Of a stretch of DNA of 64,000 nt, positions 44,582 through 54,143 are shown piece after piece (within the stretch, counting starts at the first letter, position 1; the number at the start of each line of letters is the position of its first letter). Below the pieces are notes generated by a model that worked only from the letters and a program-made list of their open reading frames with translations, did no database searches and was not told the DNA's origin. The position numbers and the translations under genes were made by a program. The stretch lies in the NCBI RefSeq assembly GCF_014646875.1, contig NZ_BMOC01000003.1, forward strand, positions 1 through 64,000. The letters run 5' to 3'. Origin of the DNA: Halobellus salinus (lineage in GTDB: Archaea > Halobacteriota > Halobacteria > Halobacteriales > Haloferacaceae).

Positions 44582-44682
44582 ACGCCGGTGTTCGCGGCCG
44601 ATACGCATAATCCTTCGCGGGCGTGAGCACCGACACCCGGAAACGGTAACGCTTTTTTCACGCGGCCGGAAAGCCGATAGGT

Positions 44683-45822
44683 ATGTCAGACGACGTCCAA
44701 CGCGGGCTGGAAGGCGTCCTCGTCGCCGAATCGGATCTGAGTTACATCGACGGCGACGCCGGGAAGCTGGGGTACCTGGGGTACTCCATCGAGGATCTGG
44801 CCCGCGAGGCGTCCTACGAGGAGGTCGTCTACCTACTGTGGCACGGGAGACTCCCCGACGCCCAGGAACTCGACGACTTCTCGACGTGGATGGCCGGCGC
44901 CAGGCCGCTCGACGACGAGGTGGTGACCGAGATCCGGCAGTTGGCGGCGGCCGATGAGGTCCCGATGGCGGCGCTGCGCACCATCGTCTCGGCGCTGTCG
45001 GCGTACGACGACGACGCCACTCACGACGACGTGACCGACCTCGACGCCAACCTCCGGAAGGCCTGCCGGATCACCGCCAAGATCCCCACCGCCCTCGCGG
45101 CCTTCGAGCGGTTCCGGAACGGCAAGGAGGCGGTCGACCCCCGCGAGGACCTCAACCACGCCGCCAACTTCCTGTACATGCTCAACGGCGAGGTGCCCGA
45201 CGAGGTGCTGGCGGAGACGTTCGATATGGCCTTGGTGCTCCACGCTGACCACGGGTTGAACGCGTCGACGTTCTCCGCGATGGTGACCGCCTCGACGCTG
45301 TCGGACCTCCACAGCGCCGTCACCGCCGCGATCGGGACGCTGGCGGGGTCGCTCCACGGCGGCGCGAACGCCAACGTCATGCGGATGCTGAAGGAGGTCG
45401 ACGAGAGCGACGCCGACCCCCGAACGTGGGTCGAGACGGCCTTGGCGGATGGGCGCCGCGTCCCGGGGTTCGGCCACCGCGTCTACGACGTGAAGGACCC
45501 GCGAGCGGAGATCCTCGGCGCGAAATCCAAGGAACTCGCCGAGGCTGCGGGCGAGTCAAAGTGGTACGACTACTCCACCACAATCGAGGCGTACATCGCC
45601 GATCATAAAGCGCTCGCGCCCAACGTCGACTTCTACTCCGCATCGACATACTACCAGATGGGGATTCCGATCGACGCGTACACCCCGATCTTCGCGATGT
45701 CCCGGGTCGCAGGCTGGATCGCCCACGTTCTCGAGCAGTACGAGGACAACCGGCTGATCCGGCCTCGGGCGCGGTACGTCGGCGAAGCGGACCTTCCGTT
45801 CCCGGCGGTCGGCGAGCGGTAA
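44683..45822 (+). CDS. citZ: Citrate synthase
   Basis: Condenses acetyl-CoA with oxaloacetate. The 379-residue protein starts MSDDVQRGLEGVLVAESDLS. Catalytic His blocks are LVLHADHGLNASTF and LAGSLHGGANANVMRML, then VPGFGHRVYDVKDPRA and the C-terminal RPRARYVGEADLPF with catalytic-site arginines. Divergent from the PhoU/TrkA gene. Confidence 0.95.
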   Translation: MSDDVQRGLEGVLVAESDLSYIDGDAGKLGYLGYSIEDLAREASYEEVVYLLWHGRLPDAQELDDFSTWMAGARPLDDEVVTEIRQLAAADEVPMAALRTIVSALSAYDDDATHDDVTDLDANLRKACRITAKIPTALAAFERFRNGKEAVDPREDLNHAANFLYMLNGEVPDEVLAETFDMALVLHADHGLNASTFSAMVTASTLSDLHSAVTAAIGTLAGSLHGGANANVMRMLKEVDESDADPRTWVETALADGRRVPGFGHRVYDVKDPRAEILGAKSKELAEAAGESKWYDYSTTIEAYIADHKALAPNVDFYSASTYYQMGIPIDAYTPIFAMSRVAGWIAHVLEQYEDNRLIRPRARYVGEADLPFPAVGER

Positions 45823-46230
45823 CCCCCGTCGGGCGTCGCTGCGCTCCCGGCAGTCGTCTTCGATCGACAGGCTCCCGGAGCACCCCCGCCGCCACACCCT
45901 CCGGAGTCGGCCGAAATCCATTCGTCCGCACTGACCGACGACGACGTCTTGGGGCCGGTGCCCTCCGACGCTCCGCAGTCGGAGTCGGATGGAGGTTCGC
46001 GGCGTGACGTGCGGCGGACAACCGTCAGACGATGGCGCCGAGGGCGTTGCAGTACTGCGGTTTTTACTTTCACTCCGCGTGGCGGATGTTTATGTTCCTC
46101 CCCGGCAAACGCACAAGTGCACGTCACACGCGTGCATTCCCCCTTTGGATCGAGTACCCGTGACAGTTGAGCAGCATCGCCGGCCTGCCAGGCCGACAGA
46201 ATTAGCACCGGTGGCGGGGAATCCGGGCGT
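45823..46230. other. Intergenic region citZ to threonine deaminase
   Basis: A 408-nt gap. No coding frame is convincing. A TTTATG at 46089-46094 and a weak inverted pair TGCACG/CGTGCA (46118-46136) are visible; AATTAG (46200-46205) about 25 nt before 46231 is the probable promoter of the next gene. Confidence 0.5.
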
Positions 46231-47439
46231 ATGATATCGCTCTCCGATGTCGAAGCGGCGCGCGACCGGATCGACGACGTGGTCCGTCGGACGCCGCTGG
46301 AGTACTCCGGTGCGTTCTCGGATATCACCGGCGCCGACGTCCGACTGAAACTGGAGAACTTCCAGCGCACCGGCGCGTTCAAACTTCGTGGGGCGACAAA
46401 CCGGATCGCGACGCTCTCGGCGGCGGAACGCGAGGCGGGGGTCGTCACCGCGAGCGCGGGCAACCACGCCCAAGGGGTCGCGCTGGCGGCCACCCGGTCG
46501 GGCGTGGACGCGACGATCGTGATGCCGGAACACGCCCCCATCTCGAAGGTGAAAGCCACAGAACGCTACGGCGGGCGGGCGGTACTCCACGGCGCAGACT
46601 ACGACGAGGCGCAGGCGAAGGCCCACGAGATCGAGCGCGAGGAGAACCGCACCTACGTTCACGCGTTCGACGACGACGCGGTGATGGCCGGGCAGGGCAC
46701 GCTCGGGCTAGAGATCGTCGACGAGTGTCCCGAAGTCGATGCTGTGGTCGTCCCGGTCGGCGGCGGTGGGCTGATTTCGGGGGTCGCAACCGCGGTCACG
46801 GCCGAGACCGACGCGCGAGTGATCGGCGTTCAAGCCGAGGGTGCGGCGTCGCTACCGGAGTCGTTGCGCTCCGGGGAGATCCACGAGCGCGACGCCGTCA
46901 ACACCATCGCCGACGGGATCGCGACCCGGAAGGTCGGCGATCGGCCCTTCGCGGTGATCGAAACCCGCGTTGACGAGGTGGTGACCGTCTCCGACGAGGA
47001 GATCGCGGTGGCCATGACCTACCTGCTGGAGCGCTCGAAGACCCTCGTCGAAGGCGCGGGCGCGGCGCCGATGGCAGCACTGCTGTTCGAGGCGTTCGAC
47101 TACGACGCGGGCGAGACGATTGTCCCCGCGCTCTGCGGCGGCAACATCGACACCAACCAGCTAACCACAGTACTCGTCCGGGGGTTGGTCGAGACCGGCC
47201 GGTATCTGAAGATCCGGACCGTACTCAGGGACCGTCCCGGGGCGTTGGAGAAGTTGGTCGAGATCATCGCCGCGGCGCGGGCGAACATCTACGCGGTCCA
47301 GCACGATCGGACCTCACGCGACGTCGCCGTGAACGAGGCCGACATCGAGATCGACATCGAAACCCGCGGCCACGACCACATCGACGCGGTGCTCGACGCG
47401 CTGGAGCGTGCGGGCTACCAGGTGGAGGTGTTGGCCTGA
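46231..47439 (+). CDS. ilvA: Threonine ammonia-lyase with ACT domain
   Basis: A 402-residue PLP-dependent enzyme deaminating threonine to 2-oxobutanoate. The PLP lysine is in RTGAFKLRGATNRI, the substrate loop is SAGNHAQGVALAA, and the phosphate loop is VPVGGGGLISGVA. A C-terminal ACT-like domain (about 330-402, LRDRPGALEKLVEIIAAARA) suggests allosteric control. A biosynthetic (isoleucine) or catabolic role cannot be told apart from sequence. Its stop overlaps the next start. Confidence 0.92.
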   Translation: MISLSDVEAARDRIDDVVRRTPLEYSGAFSDITGADVRLKLENFQRTGAFKLRGATNRIATLSAAEREAGVVTASAGNHAQGVALAATRSGVDATIVMPEHAPISKVKATERYGGRAVLHGADYDEAQAKAHEIEREENRTYVHAFDDDAVMAGQGTLGLEIVDECPEVDAVVVPVGGGGLISGVATAVTAETDARVIGVQAEGAASLPESLRSGEIHERDAVNTIADGIATRKVGDRPFAVIETRVDEVVTVSDEEIAVAMTYLLERSKTLVEGAGAAPMAALLFEAFDYDAGETIVPALCGGNIDTNQLTTVLVRGLVETGRYLKIRTVLRDRPGALEKLVEIIAAARANIYAVQHDRTSRDVAVNEADIEIDIETRGHDHIDAVLDALERAGYQVEVLA

Positions 47440-47639
47440 TGGGGTTGCGGTCGGCGGCGGTGTGGGGGGTCATCAGCGTGCTGTCGTTTCTGGTGCTACT
47501 GCAGGGGTTCCGGCTGTTCGTGGGTCCGATCGGCATCGGGCTCGTCCCGACCGTCGGCATCGCGTTCGCGCTCGGCGGGTTCGTGACGGTGTTGTCGTTC
47601 GTGCTCGAACCCCGGCTGACGGCGAAAGGAAGGTCTTAA
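47439..47639 (+). CDS. Small two-helix membrane protein coupled to ilvA
   Basis: A 66-residue protein whose ATG overlaps the ilvA stop (TGATG). Membrane segments are near 7-29 (VWGVISVLSFLVLLQGFRLF) and 35-58 (LVPTVGIAFALGGFVTVLSF). Haloarchaeal hypothetical; no function assigned. Confidence 0.75.
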   Translation: MGLRSAAVWGVISVLSFLVLLQGFRLFVGPIGIGLVPTVGIAFALGGFVTVLSFVLEPRLTAKGRS

Positions 47640-47666
47640 GCGACTCAGTCGAGTAGCTGGAACCGA

Positions 47667-47747
47667 GCCGGGATGGCCGAGTGGTAAGGCGCACGCCTGG
47701 AAAGCGTGTTCCCTCTGGGATCCGGGGTTCAAATCCCCGTCCCGGCG
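47667..47747 (+). tRNA. tRNA-Ser (GGA)
   Basis: The acceptor GCCGGGA pairs with TCCCGGC, and the discriminator is G. The anticodon stem CACGC/GCGTG encloses CTGGAAA, anticodon GGA. A long variable arm (TTCCCTCTGGGATCC) and T arm GGGGTTCAAATCCCC confirm serine. CCA is not encoded. No intron. Confidence 0.97.
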
Positions 47748-47940
47748 CTCGTCTCTGCGAACGAACTGAGCAGTGACGACCCTACGGGATTTGCATCACG
47801 CGAGACGAACGGAGCGAACGACGCGGCGGATGTTCGCCGGAGAGCGAGCCGGGCAGCAACCCGGGTTCGATACCGACCTCGTCACGCCCGATCCAGGGAC
47901 AACAAATGATTTTTTATCATCTACTCCCTCCAGACGGACG

Positions 47941-48441
47941 ATGAGCGGGACACACATCTTGGAAGTCGGCGACACCGCCCCGGGGTTCGAGTTACGCGGG
48001 ACACACGATGATGACTCCGATACCTACCGCCTCAGCGACTACACCGACGCCGGCCAGTGGGTGTTCCTGATGTTCTACACGCTCGATTTCAACCCGATCT
48101 GTACCGCGGGTATGTGTGCGGTCCGGGACGCGGAGTTTTTCGACCTCTACGAGGACCTCGTGCCGCTCGGAGTCTCCGGTGACGGGGTCCACTCCCACAA
48201 ACAGTTCGCGACGCAGTACAGCATTAACTACCCGCTGTTGTCCGATACTGGCAAAGATGTCGCCGAGCAGTACGGCGTGGTCCGCGAGGAGTACGAGGGA
48301 ATGCGCCGGGTCCACCAGCGGGCCGTGTTCGTCGTCGACGACACGCAAACCGTCCGATTCGCAACCGTGGTCGACGCCGATTCCGCTGGAGATATCGACC
48401 TCGGTCCGATCAACGACACACTGCAGGACCTTCTGGGGTGA
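47941..48441 (+). CDS. Peroxiredoxin (AhpC/TSA, Bcp/PrxQ-like)
   Basis: A 166-residue thiol peroxidase. The start MSGTHILEVGDTAPGFELRG follows a TTTTTTATC box (47910-47918) by about 22 nt. The active-site segment is TLDFNPICTAGMCAVRDAEF with Cys at the peroxidatic site and a second Cys five residues on, and VSGDGVHSHKQFATQYSINY follows. The usual xPxT/VCT start is altered to PICTAGMC. Detoxifies peroxides with a thiol donor. Confidence 0.9.
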   Translation: MSGTHILEVGDTAPGFELRGTHDDDSDTYRLSDYTDAGQWVFLMFYTLDFNPICTAGMCAVRDAEFFDLYEDLVPLGVSGDGVHSHKQFATQYSINYPLLSDTGKDVAEQYGVVREEYEGMRRVHQRAVFVVDDTQTVRFATVVDADSAGDIDLGPINDTLQDLLG

Positions 48442-48546
48442 ACCGGTACACAGGTGTCCGGCTCGGGCGCTCGAGGTCACCAGTTCCGTAGTGCCCCCGA
48501 GACGCCGGAACGTTCATTATCGTGGGTTGTGTTGTCACGGGTGACA

Positions 48547-48720
48547 ATGCCAGACACGAAAAACGGCCGCGAACGGAAGGGGCGGAACAAGCGGACACAG
48601 CGCCGAGAGGAACTCTACGAGGCTGAAGTCGACGCGCTGGACGATGACGAAGACCTCCCGCCGTTCGAGCCCACCCGGGATCGACCCTTCCTCGCGGACG
48701 AACTCCCCGACGCCGAGTGA
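48547..48720 (+). CDS. Small charged protein of unknown function
   Basis: A 57-residue protein MPDTKNGRERKGRNKRTQRR followed by an acidic half EVDALDDDEDLPPFEPTRDR. The basic head and acidic tail suggest a nucleic-acid or chaperone-associated peptide, as inference only. The upstream in-frame extension is ignored as unlike halophilic protein. Confidence 0.55.
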   Translation: MPDTKNGRERKGRNKRTQRREELYEAEVDALDDDEDLPPFEPTRDRPFLADELPDAE

Positions 48721-49056
48721 CCGCACTCCGGCGTCGACGCAGTTGGACTGAGATTCATCCAACCGGACAGCCGCCGCTGTGAAATCGTTGACGCTCGGGT
48801 TGTGGCCGCGGCTCTGATCGGTCCGGACTGTCAGCTTCACCCCGCACAAAGCCCCGGGTGTTCCCCCTGCATTTTATAAATAGCCGTCGGCACCGCGTGA
48901 TTCGACGTCGTTTCTTGCTACCACTTCTCACACCGATCCCGGCGAAAACAGGAGACGTGGCCGAAATGCGCGGGTGTCTCACACACTCCCGAGCGTGGTC
49001 GACGCCGCTTCGCAGCAAAGGATTTATATAGAATCACAAACAATCATCGGTCGACT
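48721..49056. other. Intergenic region upstream of the thermosome gene
   Basis: A 336-nt gap with two TATA-like boxes: ATTTTATAAAT (48871-48881) and TTTATATA (49023-49030). Only the second is correctly placed for the thermosome start. No gene is supported; a 44-codon GTG frame between the boxes is probably chance. Confidence 0.55.
49023..49030 (+). promoter_or_regulatory. TATA box of the thermosome gene
   Basis: TTTATATA lies 26 nt before ATG 49057. A strong TATA with short leader fits the high and heat-inducible expression usual for haloarchaeal thermosome genes; induction itself is not visible. Confidence 0.7.
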
Positions 49057-50727
49057 ATGTCTCAGCGAATGCAACAGGGTCAGCCGATGATCATTATGGG
49101 CGACGACGCCCAGCGGGTGAAGGATCGCGACGCGCAGGAGTACAACATTCAGGCGGCTCGGGCCGTCGCGGAGTCCGTCCGCTCGACACTCGGACCAAAA
49201 GGGATGGACAAGATGCTCGTTGACTCGATGGGTGACGTTACCATCACAAACGACGGGGTCACCATCCTGACCGAGATGGACATCGACAACCCTACCGCGG
49301 AGATGATCGTTGAAGTCGCCGAGACCCAAGAGGACGAGGCCGGCGACGGGACGACGACCGCGGTCGCCATCGCGGGCGAGCTCCTGAAAAACGCCGAGGA
49401 ACTCCTCAATCAGGAGATCCACCCCACCGCGGTCATCAACGGCTTCCACCTCGCGAGCCAGGAAGCCCGGTCTGCGGTCGACGAGGTTTCGGAGTCGGTC
49501 ACGCCCGATGACACCGAGCTGCTGCAGAAGGTCGCCGAGACCTCTATGACAGGCAAGAGCTCCGAGCTCGACAAGGAGCTGCTTGCGCGGCTCGTGGTCG
49601 AGACTGTAGAGGCTGTCACGGTCGAGGCCGACGACGGCTCCTACGTTGTCGACCTCCAGAACGCCAACATCGAGACCCAGACCGGCCGCGGTACCGGCGA
49701 ATCCGAGCTGCTTCACGGCGCGGTCGTCGACAAGGACCCCGTCCACGACAACATGCCCTCGGAGTTCGAGCACGCCGACATCCTGCTGCTCGACGAGGCC
49801 ATCGAAATCGAGGAGACCGACGTCGACACGACGGTCAACGTCGACTCTCCCGGCCAGCTCCAGCAGTTCCTCGATCAAGAGGAAAAAGAACTCCGCGAGA
49901 AGGTCCAGCACATCGTCGACTCCGGCGCTGACGTCGTCTTCTGCCAGAAGGGCATCGACGATATGGCTCAGCATTACCTCGCGAAGGAGGGCGTCCTCGC
50001 GGTCCGCCGGACGAAAAAGTCCGACATCGGCTTCCTCCGCGACGTGGTCGGCGGCGCGGTTGTCTCCGACGTCACGAGCGTCACCGAGGCCGACCTCGGC
50101 CACGGCTCGGTTCAACGCGACGGCGACGACGAGCTGTTCTACGTTGAAGGCCACGGCGACGAGGCACACGGCGTGACGCTGCTGTTGCGCGGTGCCACCG
50201 ACCACGTCGTCGACGAGATCGAGCGCGGCGTTGAGGACGCCCTCGACGTTGTCTCGACCACCGTCTCCGACGGCCGGGTTGTTTCCGGCGGCGGCGCCAT
50301 CGAGGTTGAGGTCGCCCGGAAGCTCCGGAGCTACGCCAGCACCGTCAGCGGCCGCGAGCAGCTCGCAATCGAGGCGTTCGCCGACGCGGTCGAACTCGTT
50401 CCCCGCGTTCTCGCCGGCAACGCCGGTCTTGACTCCATCGACACGCTTGTGAACATCCGCGAAGCCCACGAGGACGGTGACGTCCACGCCGGGCTGAACG
50501 TGTTCTCCGGCGACGTTGAGGACACCTTCGACGCCGGCGTGGTCGAACCCGCCCACTCGAAGGAGCAGGCGCTGTCGTCGGCCACCGAGGCTGCGAACCT
50601 CGTGCTCAAGATCGACGACATCATCGCCGCCGACGAGCTGAGCACCAGCGGTGACGGCGACGAGGGCGGCGCGCCCGGCGGCGCCGGTGGGATGGGCGGT
50701 ATGGGTGGTATGGGCGGCGCTATGTGA
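49057..50727 (+). CDS. Thermosome subunit (group II chaperonin)
   Basis: ATP-dependent folding chamber subunit of 556 residues. Motifs are [20 protein letters not shown], the ATP motif [18 protein letters not shown] (about 88-105), [17 protein letters not shown] and the Gly/Met-rich tail [13 protein letters not shown]. Codon use is highly biased. Haloarchaea carry two or three such subunits; which one this is cannot be read here. A short hairpin follows at 50756. Confidence 0.96.
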   Translation: MSQRMQQGQPMIIMGDDAQRVKDRDAQEYNIQAARAVAESVRSTLGPKGMDKMLVDSMGDVTITNDGVTILTEMDIDNPTAEMIVEVAETQEDEAGDGTTTAVAIAGELLKNAEELLNQEIHPTAVINGFHLASQEARSAVDEVSESVTPDDTELLQKVAETSMTGKSSELDKELLARLVVETVEAVTVEADDGSYVVDLQNANIETQTGRGTGESELLHGAVVDKDPVHDNMPSEFEHADILLLDEAIEIEETDVDTTVNVDSPGQLQQFLDQEEKELREKVQHIVDSGADVVFCQKGIDDMAQHYLAKEGVLAVRRTKKSDIGFLRDVVGGAVVSDVTSVTEADLGHGSVQRDGDDELFYVEGHGDEAHGVTLLLRGATDHVVDEIERGVEDALDVVSTTVSDGRVVSGGGAIEVEVARKLRSYASTVSGREQLAIEAFADAVELVPRVLAGNAGLDSIDTLVNIREAHEDGDVHAGLNVFSGDVEDTFDAGVVEPAHSKEQALSSATEAANLVLKIDDIIAADELSTSGDGDEGGAPGGAGGMGGMGGMGGAM

Positions 50728-50755
50728 AAGCGCTCGGAGACTGCGTTCCGTAGGC

Positions 50756-50774
50756 CGTCAGGCGTCACCTGACG
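50756..50774 (+). terminator. Hairpin downstream of the thermosome gene
   Basis: CGTCAGG (50756-50762) and CCTGACG (50768-50774) form a perfect 7-bp stem with a 5-nt loop. A wider pairing CTGCG/CGCAG (50741-50745, 50773-50777) competes. No strong T run follows, so a terminator role is tentative. Confidence 0.45.
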
Positions 50775-50945
50775 CAGCCGATCTAAGGCCGGCCACGGCC
50801 ACGCCCTTTCGTTCCGTCGCGAGGCGGTACCCGACGGCGGGTGGGGTTCACACTCGACACCCTCTGGCACGCGTTCGACGCTCGAGCACCCCGAACAGCG
50901 CACCCTCACCTACGAATTAAGTAGTCGACCGCCGACTGTTCCGGT

Positions 50946-51935
50946 ATGGAGACGCTGCTACTGAGCGGTGACGATGTCCGGATGAGCGCGCCGCTGTCCG
51001 AGGTCGTCACCGCGGTGGAGGCGTCGTTCGCGGCGTTCGCCCGCGGCGACGCGCAGATGCCCGCGAAGTCCTACATCGACCTGCCGGCGTACAACGGCGA
51101 CTTCCGGTCGATGCCGGCGTCCCTCTCGACGCCGGAGTGGGACGCTGCGGGGCTCAAGTGGATCAACGTGCACCCCGACAACCCTGAGCGGTTCGACCTC
51201 CCAACGGTGGTGGGGACGATGATCTACTCCGACCCCGAGACCGGGTTCCCGCTTGCGATCCTCGATGGAAAGGAACTCACGCGGCTCCGAACCGGGGCGG
51301 CGGCGGCGGTCGCAACCGACCACCTCGCGGTCGTTGACGCCGACTCGTTTGGAGTCGTCGGCGCGGGCGTGCAGTCGTACACCCAACTCCGTGCAATCTC
51401 GCAGGTCCGCGACATCGACGAAGTCGTGGTCGCCGACCACGACGCAGAGCGGGTCGCGGCGTTCGTCGCGGCCTTCGAAGACGAGTTCGACGCTGCCGGC
51501 GGGTCAATCGCGGAGGCGGCGTCGTGCGACGTGGTCTCGACTGTTACGCCCGTTGAGTCCCCGATTGTGCCCCGCGACGCGGTCGGCCCCCGCACCCACA
51601 TCAACGCGATCGGCGCCGACGCTGCGGGGAAACACGAACTCGACGACGACATTCTGCTGGATTCGAGGCTCGTCATCGACGACTACGAGCAGACCACCCA
51701 CTCCGGGGAGATCAACGTTCCCTGGAGCCAGGGACTGCTCGACAACGACGACATCTACGGCTCCGTCGGCGAGGTCGTGACCGGGGAGAAACCGGGCCGC
51801 ACCGACGGGGACGGGATTACCGTCTTCGACTCCACCGGACTCGCGGTCCAAGACGTCGCTGCCGCGCACGTGGCCTACGAACACGCTACGGAGGCGGACG
51901 TCGGGTACGCCTTCGATTTCCTCGGGGTGGCGTGA
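50946..51935 (+). CDS. Ornithine cyclodeaminase/mu-crystallin family protein
   Basis: A 329-residue NAD(P)-dependent enzyme. Blocks are GLKWINVHPDNPERFDLPTV, LDGKELTRLRTGAAAAVATD, the dinucleotide fold FGVVGAGVQSYTQLRAI, and THINAIGADAAGKHELDDDI. Family members include ornithine cyclodeaminase, archaeal alanine dehydrogenase and imine reductases; which activity applies cannot be decided. It precedes the SDR/IclR block but is convergent with the first SDR. Confidence 0.85.
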   Translation: METLLLSGDDVRMSAPLSEVVTAVEASFAAFARGDAQMPAKSYIDLPAYNGDFRSMPASLSTPEWDAAGLKWINVHPDNPERFDLPTVVGTMIYSDPETGFPLAILDGKELTRLRTGAAAAVATDHLAVVDADSFGVVGAGVQSYTQLRAISQVRDIDEVVVADHDAERVAAFVAAFEDEFDAAGGSIAEAASCDVVSTVTPVESPIVPRDAVGPRTHINAIGADAAGKHELDDDILLDSRLVIDDYEQTTHSGEINVPWSQGLLDNDDIYGSVGEVVTGEKPGRTDGDGITVFDSTGLAVQDVAAAHVAYEHATEADVGYAFDFLGVA

Positions 51936-51989
51936 CGGGGTCGGTCCGGAGGACGCGTCGGTCCCGCCCGGCGTCGATGCGACGGTGGT

Positions 51990-52140
51990 TGTGGCGCCGA
52001 ATAAAAATAAGAAATACTACACAAAGCGAGAACTATAATTTGAAAGTTATTTCTTCGATTTGGTTTCAGGTCTTCTACAGACTGTAAAAGGCTACTAGTG
52101 ATGAGATGGTATATTATCCTATATATCATCAAAGTCTAGT
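51990..52140. other. A+T-rich convergent intergenic island
   Basis: About 150 nt (from GCGCCGAATAAAAATAAG to GGTATATTATCC and TATATATCATC) markedly A+T-rich by eye against its surroundings, between two convergent stops. Multiple short T/A runs could serve as terminators. No gene. Confidence 0.6.
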
Positions 52141-52150
52141 ATTGGCTGAA

Positions 52151-52921
52151 CTAAACCGACCAGCCGCCGTCGACCGGGAGCACCTGCGCGGTTATGAACC
52201 GGGCGGCGTCGCTACTCAGGAAGGTGATGGCCGCAGCCACATCGGCCGGGTCGCCGATGTACGGCAGGAGAGTCCGATCCGTTGCGCTGACGAGCCGGCC
52301 CTGGTCGCCGAGTTCCGCCGCGGTCTTGCCGGCGAACTCCGACTTCGTCTTCCCGGGTCGGATGATCCCCGGCGCGACCGCGTTGACGCGAACACCGTCG
52401 GCGGAGTAATCACCCGCGAGTTGCCGGGTCAGACTGACGAGCGCGCCTTTGGCCGAGGCGTAATCAACGGACTCCTCGTACGGGACCAAAGCGCCGACCG
52501 AGGAGACGTTCACGATCCGTCCATCCCCACGTTCTACCATCGCCGGGAGCGCGCGCCGGCACACCTGGTAGGCGCCCTCAACGTGGACCCGGTACATCTC
52601 CCGCCAAGCGTCGAGTCCGACGTCGGAGATCGACCCACGGCTTCCGATCCCGGCGTTGTTGACCGCGATCGAGGGCTCGGCGTACTCGCGTGCAACCGCG
52701 AACAGTTCGTCGACGCGTTCGGGATCAGAGACGTCTCCGACAACGAGTTCGCCGCGCTCAACAACGTCCCCAAACCTCGGACCGCTGTCGTGCGGTTCGG
52801 CGTCAATATCCAACCCAACGACGGTCGCCCCGTGGTCGGAGAACAGACTCGCTGTCGCCCGTCCGATCCCCGCGGCCGCACCGGTCACCACTGCTGTGTG
52901 GTCGCTCAGGTCTGTCCGCAT
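52151..52921 (-). CDS. Short-chain dehydrogenase/reductase
   Basis: A 256-residue SDR starting MRTDLSDHTAVVTGAAAGIG, with TGxxxGIG cofactor loop, NNAGIGS, catalytic Ser in IVNVSSVGAL and YASAK (Tyr, Lys). The C-terminus VLPVDGGWSV is typical. Asp in VGLDIDAEP suggests NAD+ preference. A TATAAATA box at 52945-52952 gives a 24-nt spacing. Divergent from the IclR gene, so probably regulated by it. Confidence 0.9.
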   Translation of the reverse strand: MRTDLSDHTAVVTGAAAGIGRATASLFSDHGATVVGLDIDAEPHDSGPRFGDVVERGELVVGDVSDPERVDELFAVAREYAEPSIAVNNAGIGSRGSISDVGLDAWREMYRVHVEGAYQVCRRALPAMVERGDGRIVNVSSVGALVPYEESVDYASAKGALVSLTRQLAGDYSADGVRVNAVAPGIIRPGKTKSEFAGKTAAELGDQGRLVSATDRTLLPYIGDPADVAAAITFLSSDAARFITAQVLPVDGGWSV

Positions 52922-53281
52922 ACGTCTGACTCCGCACCCCCGAATATAAATACTGAGGTCGAACCACCGACGCCGACGCTGACCTCCGTGCCGCCTACCC
53001 CCGGCCTCGTTTTCTCGTAGCCGAAAGACGGTGACAGCCACCGCCGGTGGGTTAGCGGCGAGTATCCGGTCGGTTCTCAGTCGCACTCGGGGTGGTATAA
53101 CAAGCGTACGAGTGTCATATCATCTGGACGAATCGGGAGGGAACTCCCAGCAATCGGTCGCTGTTCGGGTTCACCACACGTGTTCGTCTCGGATCGGCTT
53201 TTTTCTATGCCGAAAGAGGGGCTGCTTGAATGCGAACGGTTAAGCGACAGTGCGTGTTTCGGTCGGAGTAGAAACCGACGA
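52922..53281. promoter_or_regulatory. Divergent region between SDR and IclR genes
   Basis: A 360-nt gap. TATAAATA (52945-52952, TATTTATA on the minus strand) is the SDR promoter. GGTATAACAAG (53094-53104) and GGTTAAGCG (53239-53247) are candidate boxes for the IclR gene. Two GCCGAAAGA words occur (53022, 53208). No coding frame is supported. Confidence 0.5.
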
Positions 53282-54046
53282 ATGCCACGAAACGACGAAC
53301 CCGGGATCAAGTCGGCCGGTCGATCTTTCGGCATCCTCGAAACCCTCATCGAGGCCGAACGGTGTACGGTCTCGGAGCTGACAGCCCAGACACCCTACAC
53401 CGTCAGTACCGTCTACGAGCACCTGGCGACGCTCCGGGAGCTCGGGTACGTCCTGAAAGAAGACGACAAGACCTACCGGCCGAGCGCGACGCTCCTCCGG
53501 CTGGGAGCCCAGACCAGGCGGGCCAGAGTCCCAGAGCGTCCAGTGCGGTCAACGGTGTCGAACCTGGCGGAACGGACGAAACAGGTGGTGTGGTTCACGG
53601 TCGCCGAACGCACGATTGCCGTGAATCTGTACAAGTCCGTGGGCACCGAGGGGATCCAGACGTTCGGCCGCGAGGGCAAGGAGGTCCACCTCCACTGTTC
53701 GGCCGCCGGAAAAGCCATGCTGGCGGTGCTCCCGGACGACCGCATTGACGCGGTTGTCGCCGAACGTGGGCTACCCGCCTACACCGACCACACGACCACG
53801 GATGCGGAGGCGCTCCGGGCCGAACTCGACACCGTCCGCGAGCGGGGGTTCGCCCGGTGTGACTGCGAAACCGTCGAGAACGTCCGTGCGGTGGGGGCTG
53901 CGGTGGCTATCGACGACGACACCGTGGGGGCGATCACCGTTGGGGGACCCCAGAGCAGGCTTCAGGGCGACTACTACGAGTCGGAGCTTCCGCAGTTGGT
54001 TGTCGAACACGCGAACGAACTGGAACTCCGGCTCAAATACCAGTGA
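53282..54046 (+). CDS. IclR-family transcriptional regulator
   Basis: A 254-residue regulator starting MPRNDEPGIKSAGRSFGILE. The N-terminal winged helix (about 10-75) contains CTVSELTAQTPYTVSTVYEH and LATLRELGYVLKED. The C-terminal effector-binding domain (about 85-250) has VHLHCSAAGKAMLAVLPDDR and RGFARCDCETVENVRAVGAA. It probably controls the flanking SDR genes; such regulators usually respond to a catabolic substrate. Confidence 0.92.
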   Translation: MPRNDEPGIKSAGRSFGILETLIEAERCTVSELTAQTPYTVSTVYEHLATLRELGYVLKEDDKTYRPSATLLRLGAQTRRARVPERPVRSTVSNLAERTKQVVWFTVAERTIAVNLYKSVGTEGIQTFGREGKEVHLHCSAAGKAMLAVLPDDRIDAVVAERGLPAYTDHTTTDAEALRAELDTVRERGFARCDCETVENVRAVGAAVAIDDDTVGAITVGGPQSRLQGDYYESELPQLVVEHANELELRLKYQ

Positions 54047-54101
54047 GCCCGCCCGGTGGGGCCCGATCCGACCGCCACCGCGGGACCCCGTTACCCGCTG
54101 A

Positions 54102-54109
54102 TTATATAT
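54102..54109 (+). promoter_or_regulatory. TATA box of the second SDR gene
   Basis: TTATATAT lies 34 nt before ATG 54144, giving a leader of only a few nucleotides. Confidence 0.55.
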
Positions 54110-54143
54110 CCGGGTCCGACGATGACCTCAACACCACACACCC

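Noticed and set aside
46118-46136. TGCACG/CGTGCA inverted pair in the citZ-ilvA gap
   Set aside because: Only 6-bp arms; expected by chance in G+C-rich DNA.
47855-47875. CCCGGGTTCGATACC after tRNA-Ser, T-arm-like
   Set aside because: No acceptor or other arms; stem pairing incomplete.
48897-49031. 44-codon GTG frame between the two TATA boxes before the thermosome gene
   Set aside because: Basic, proline/arginine-rich product, stop lies in the TATA box, no family resemblance.
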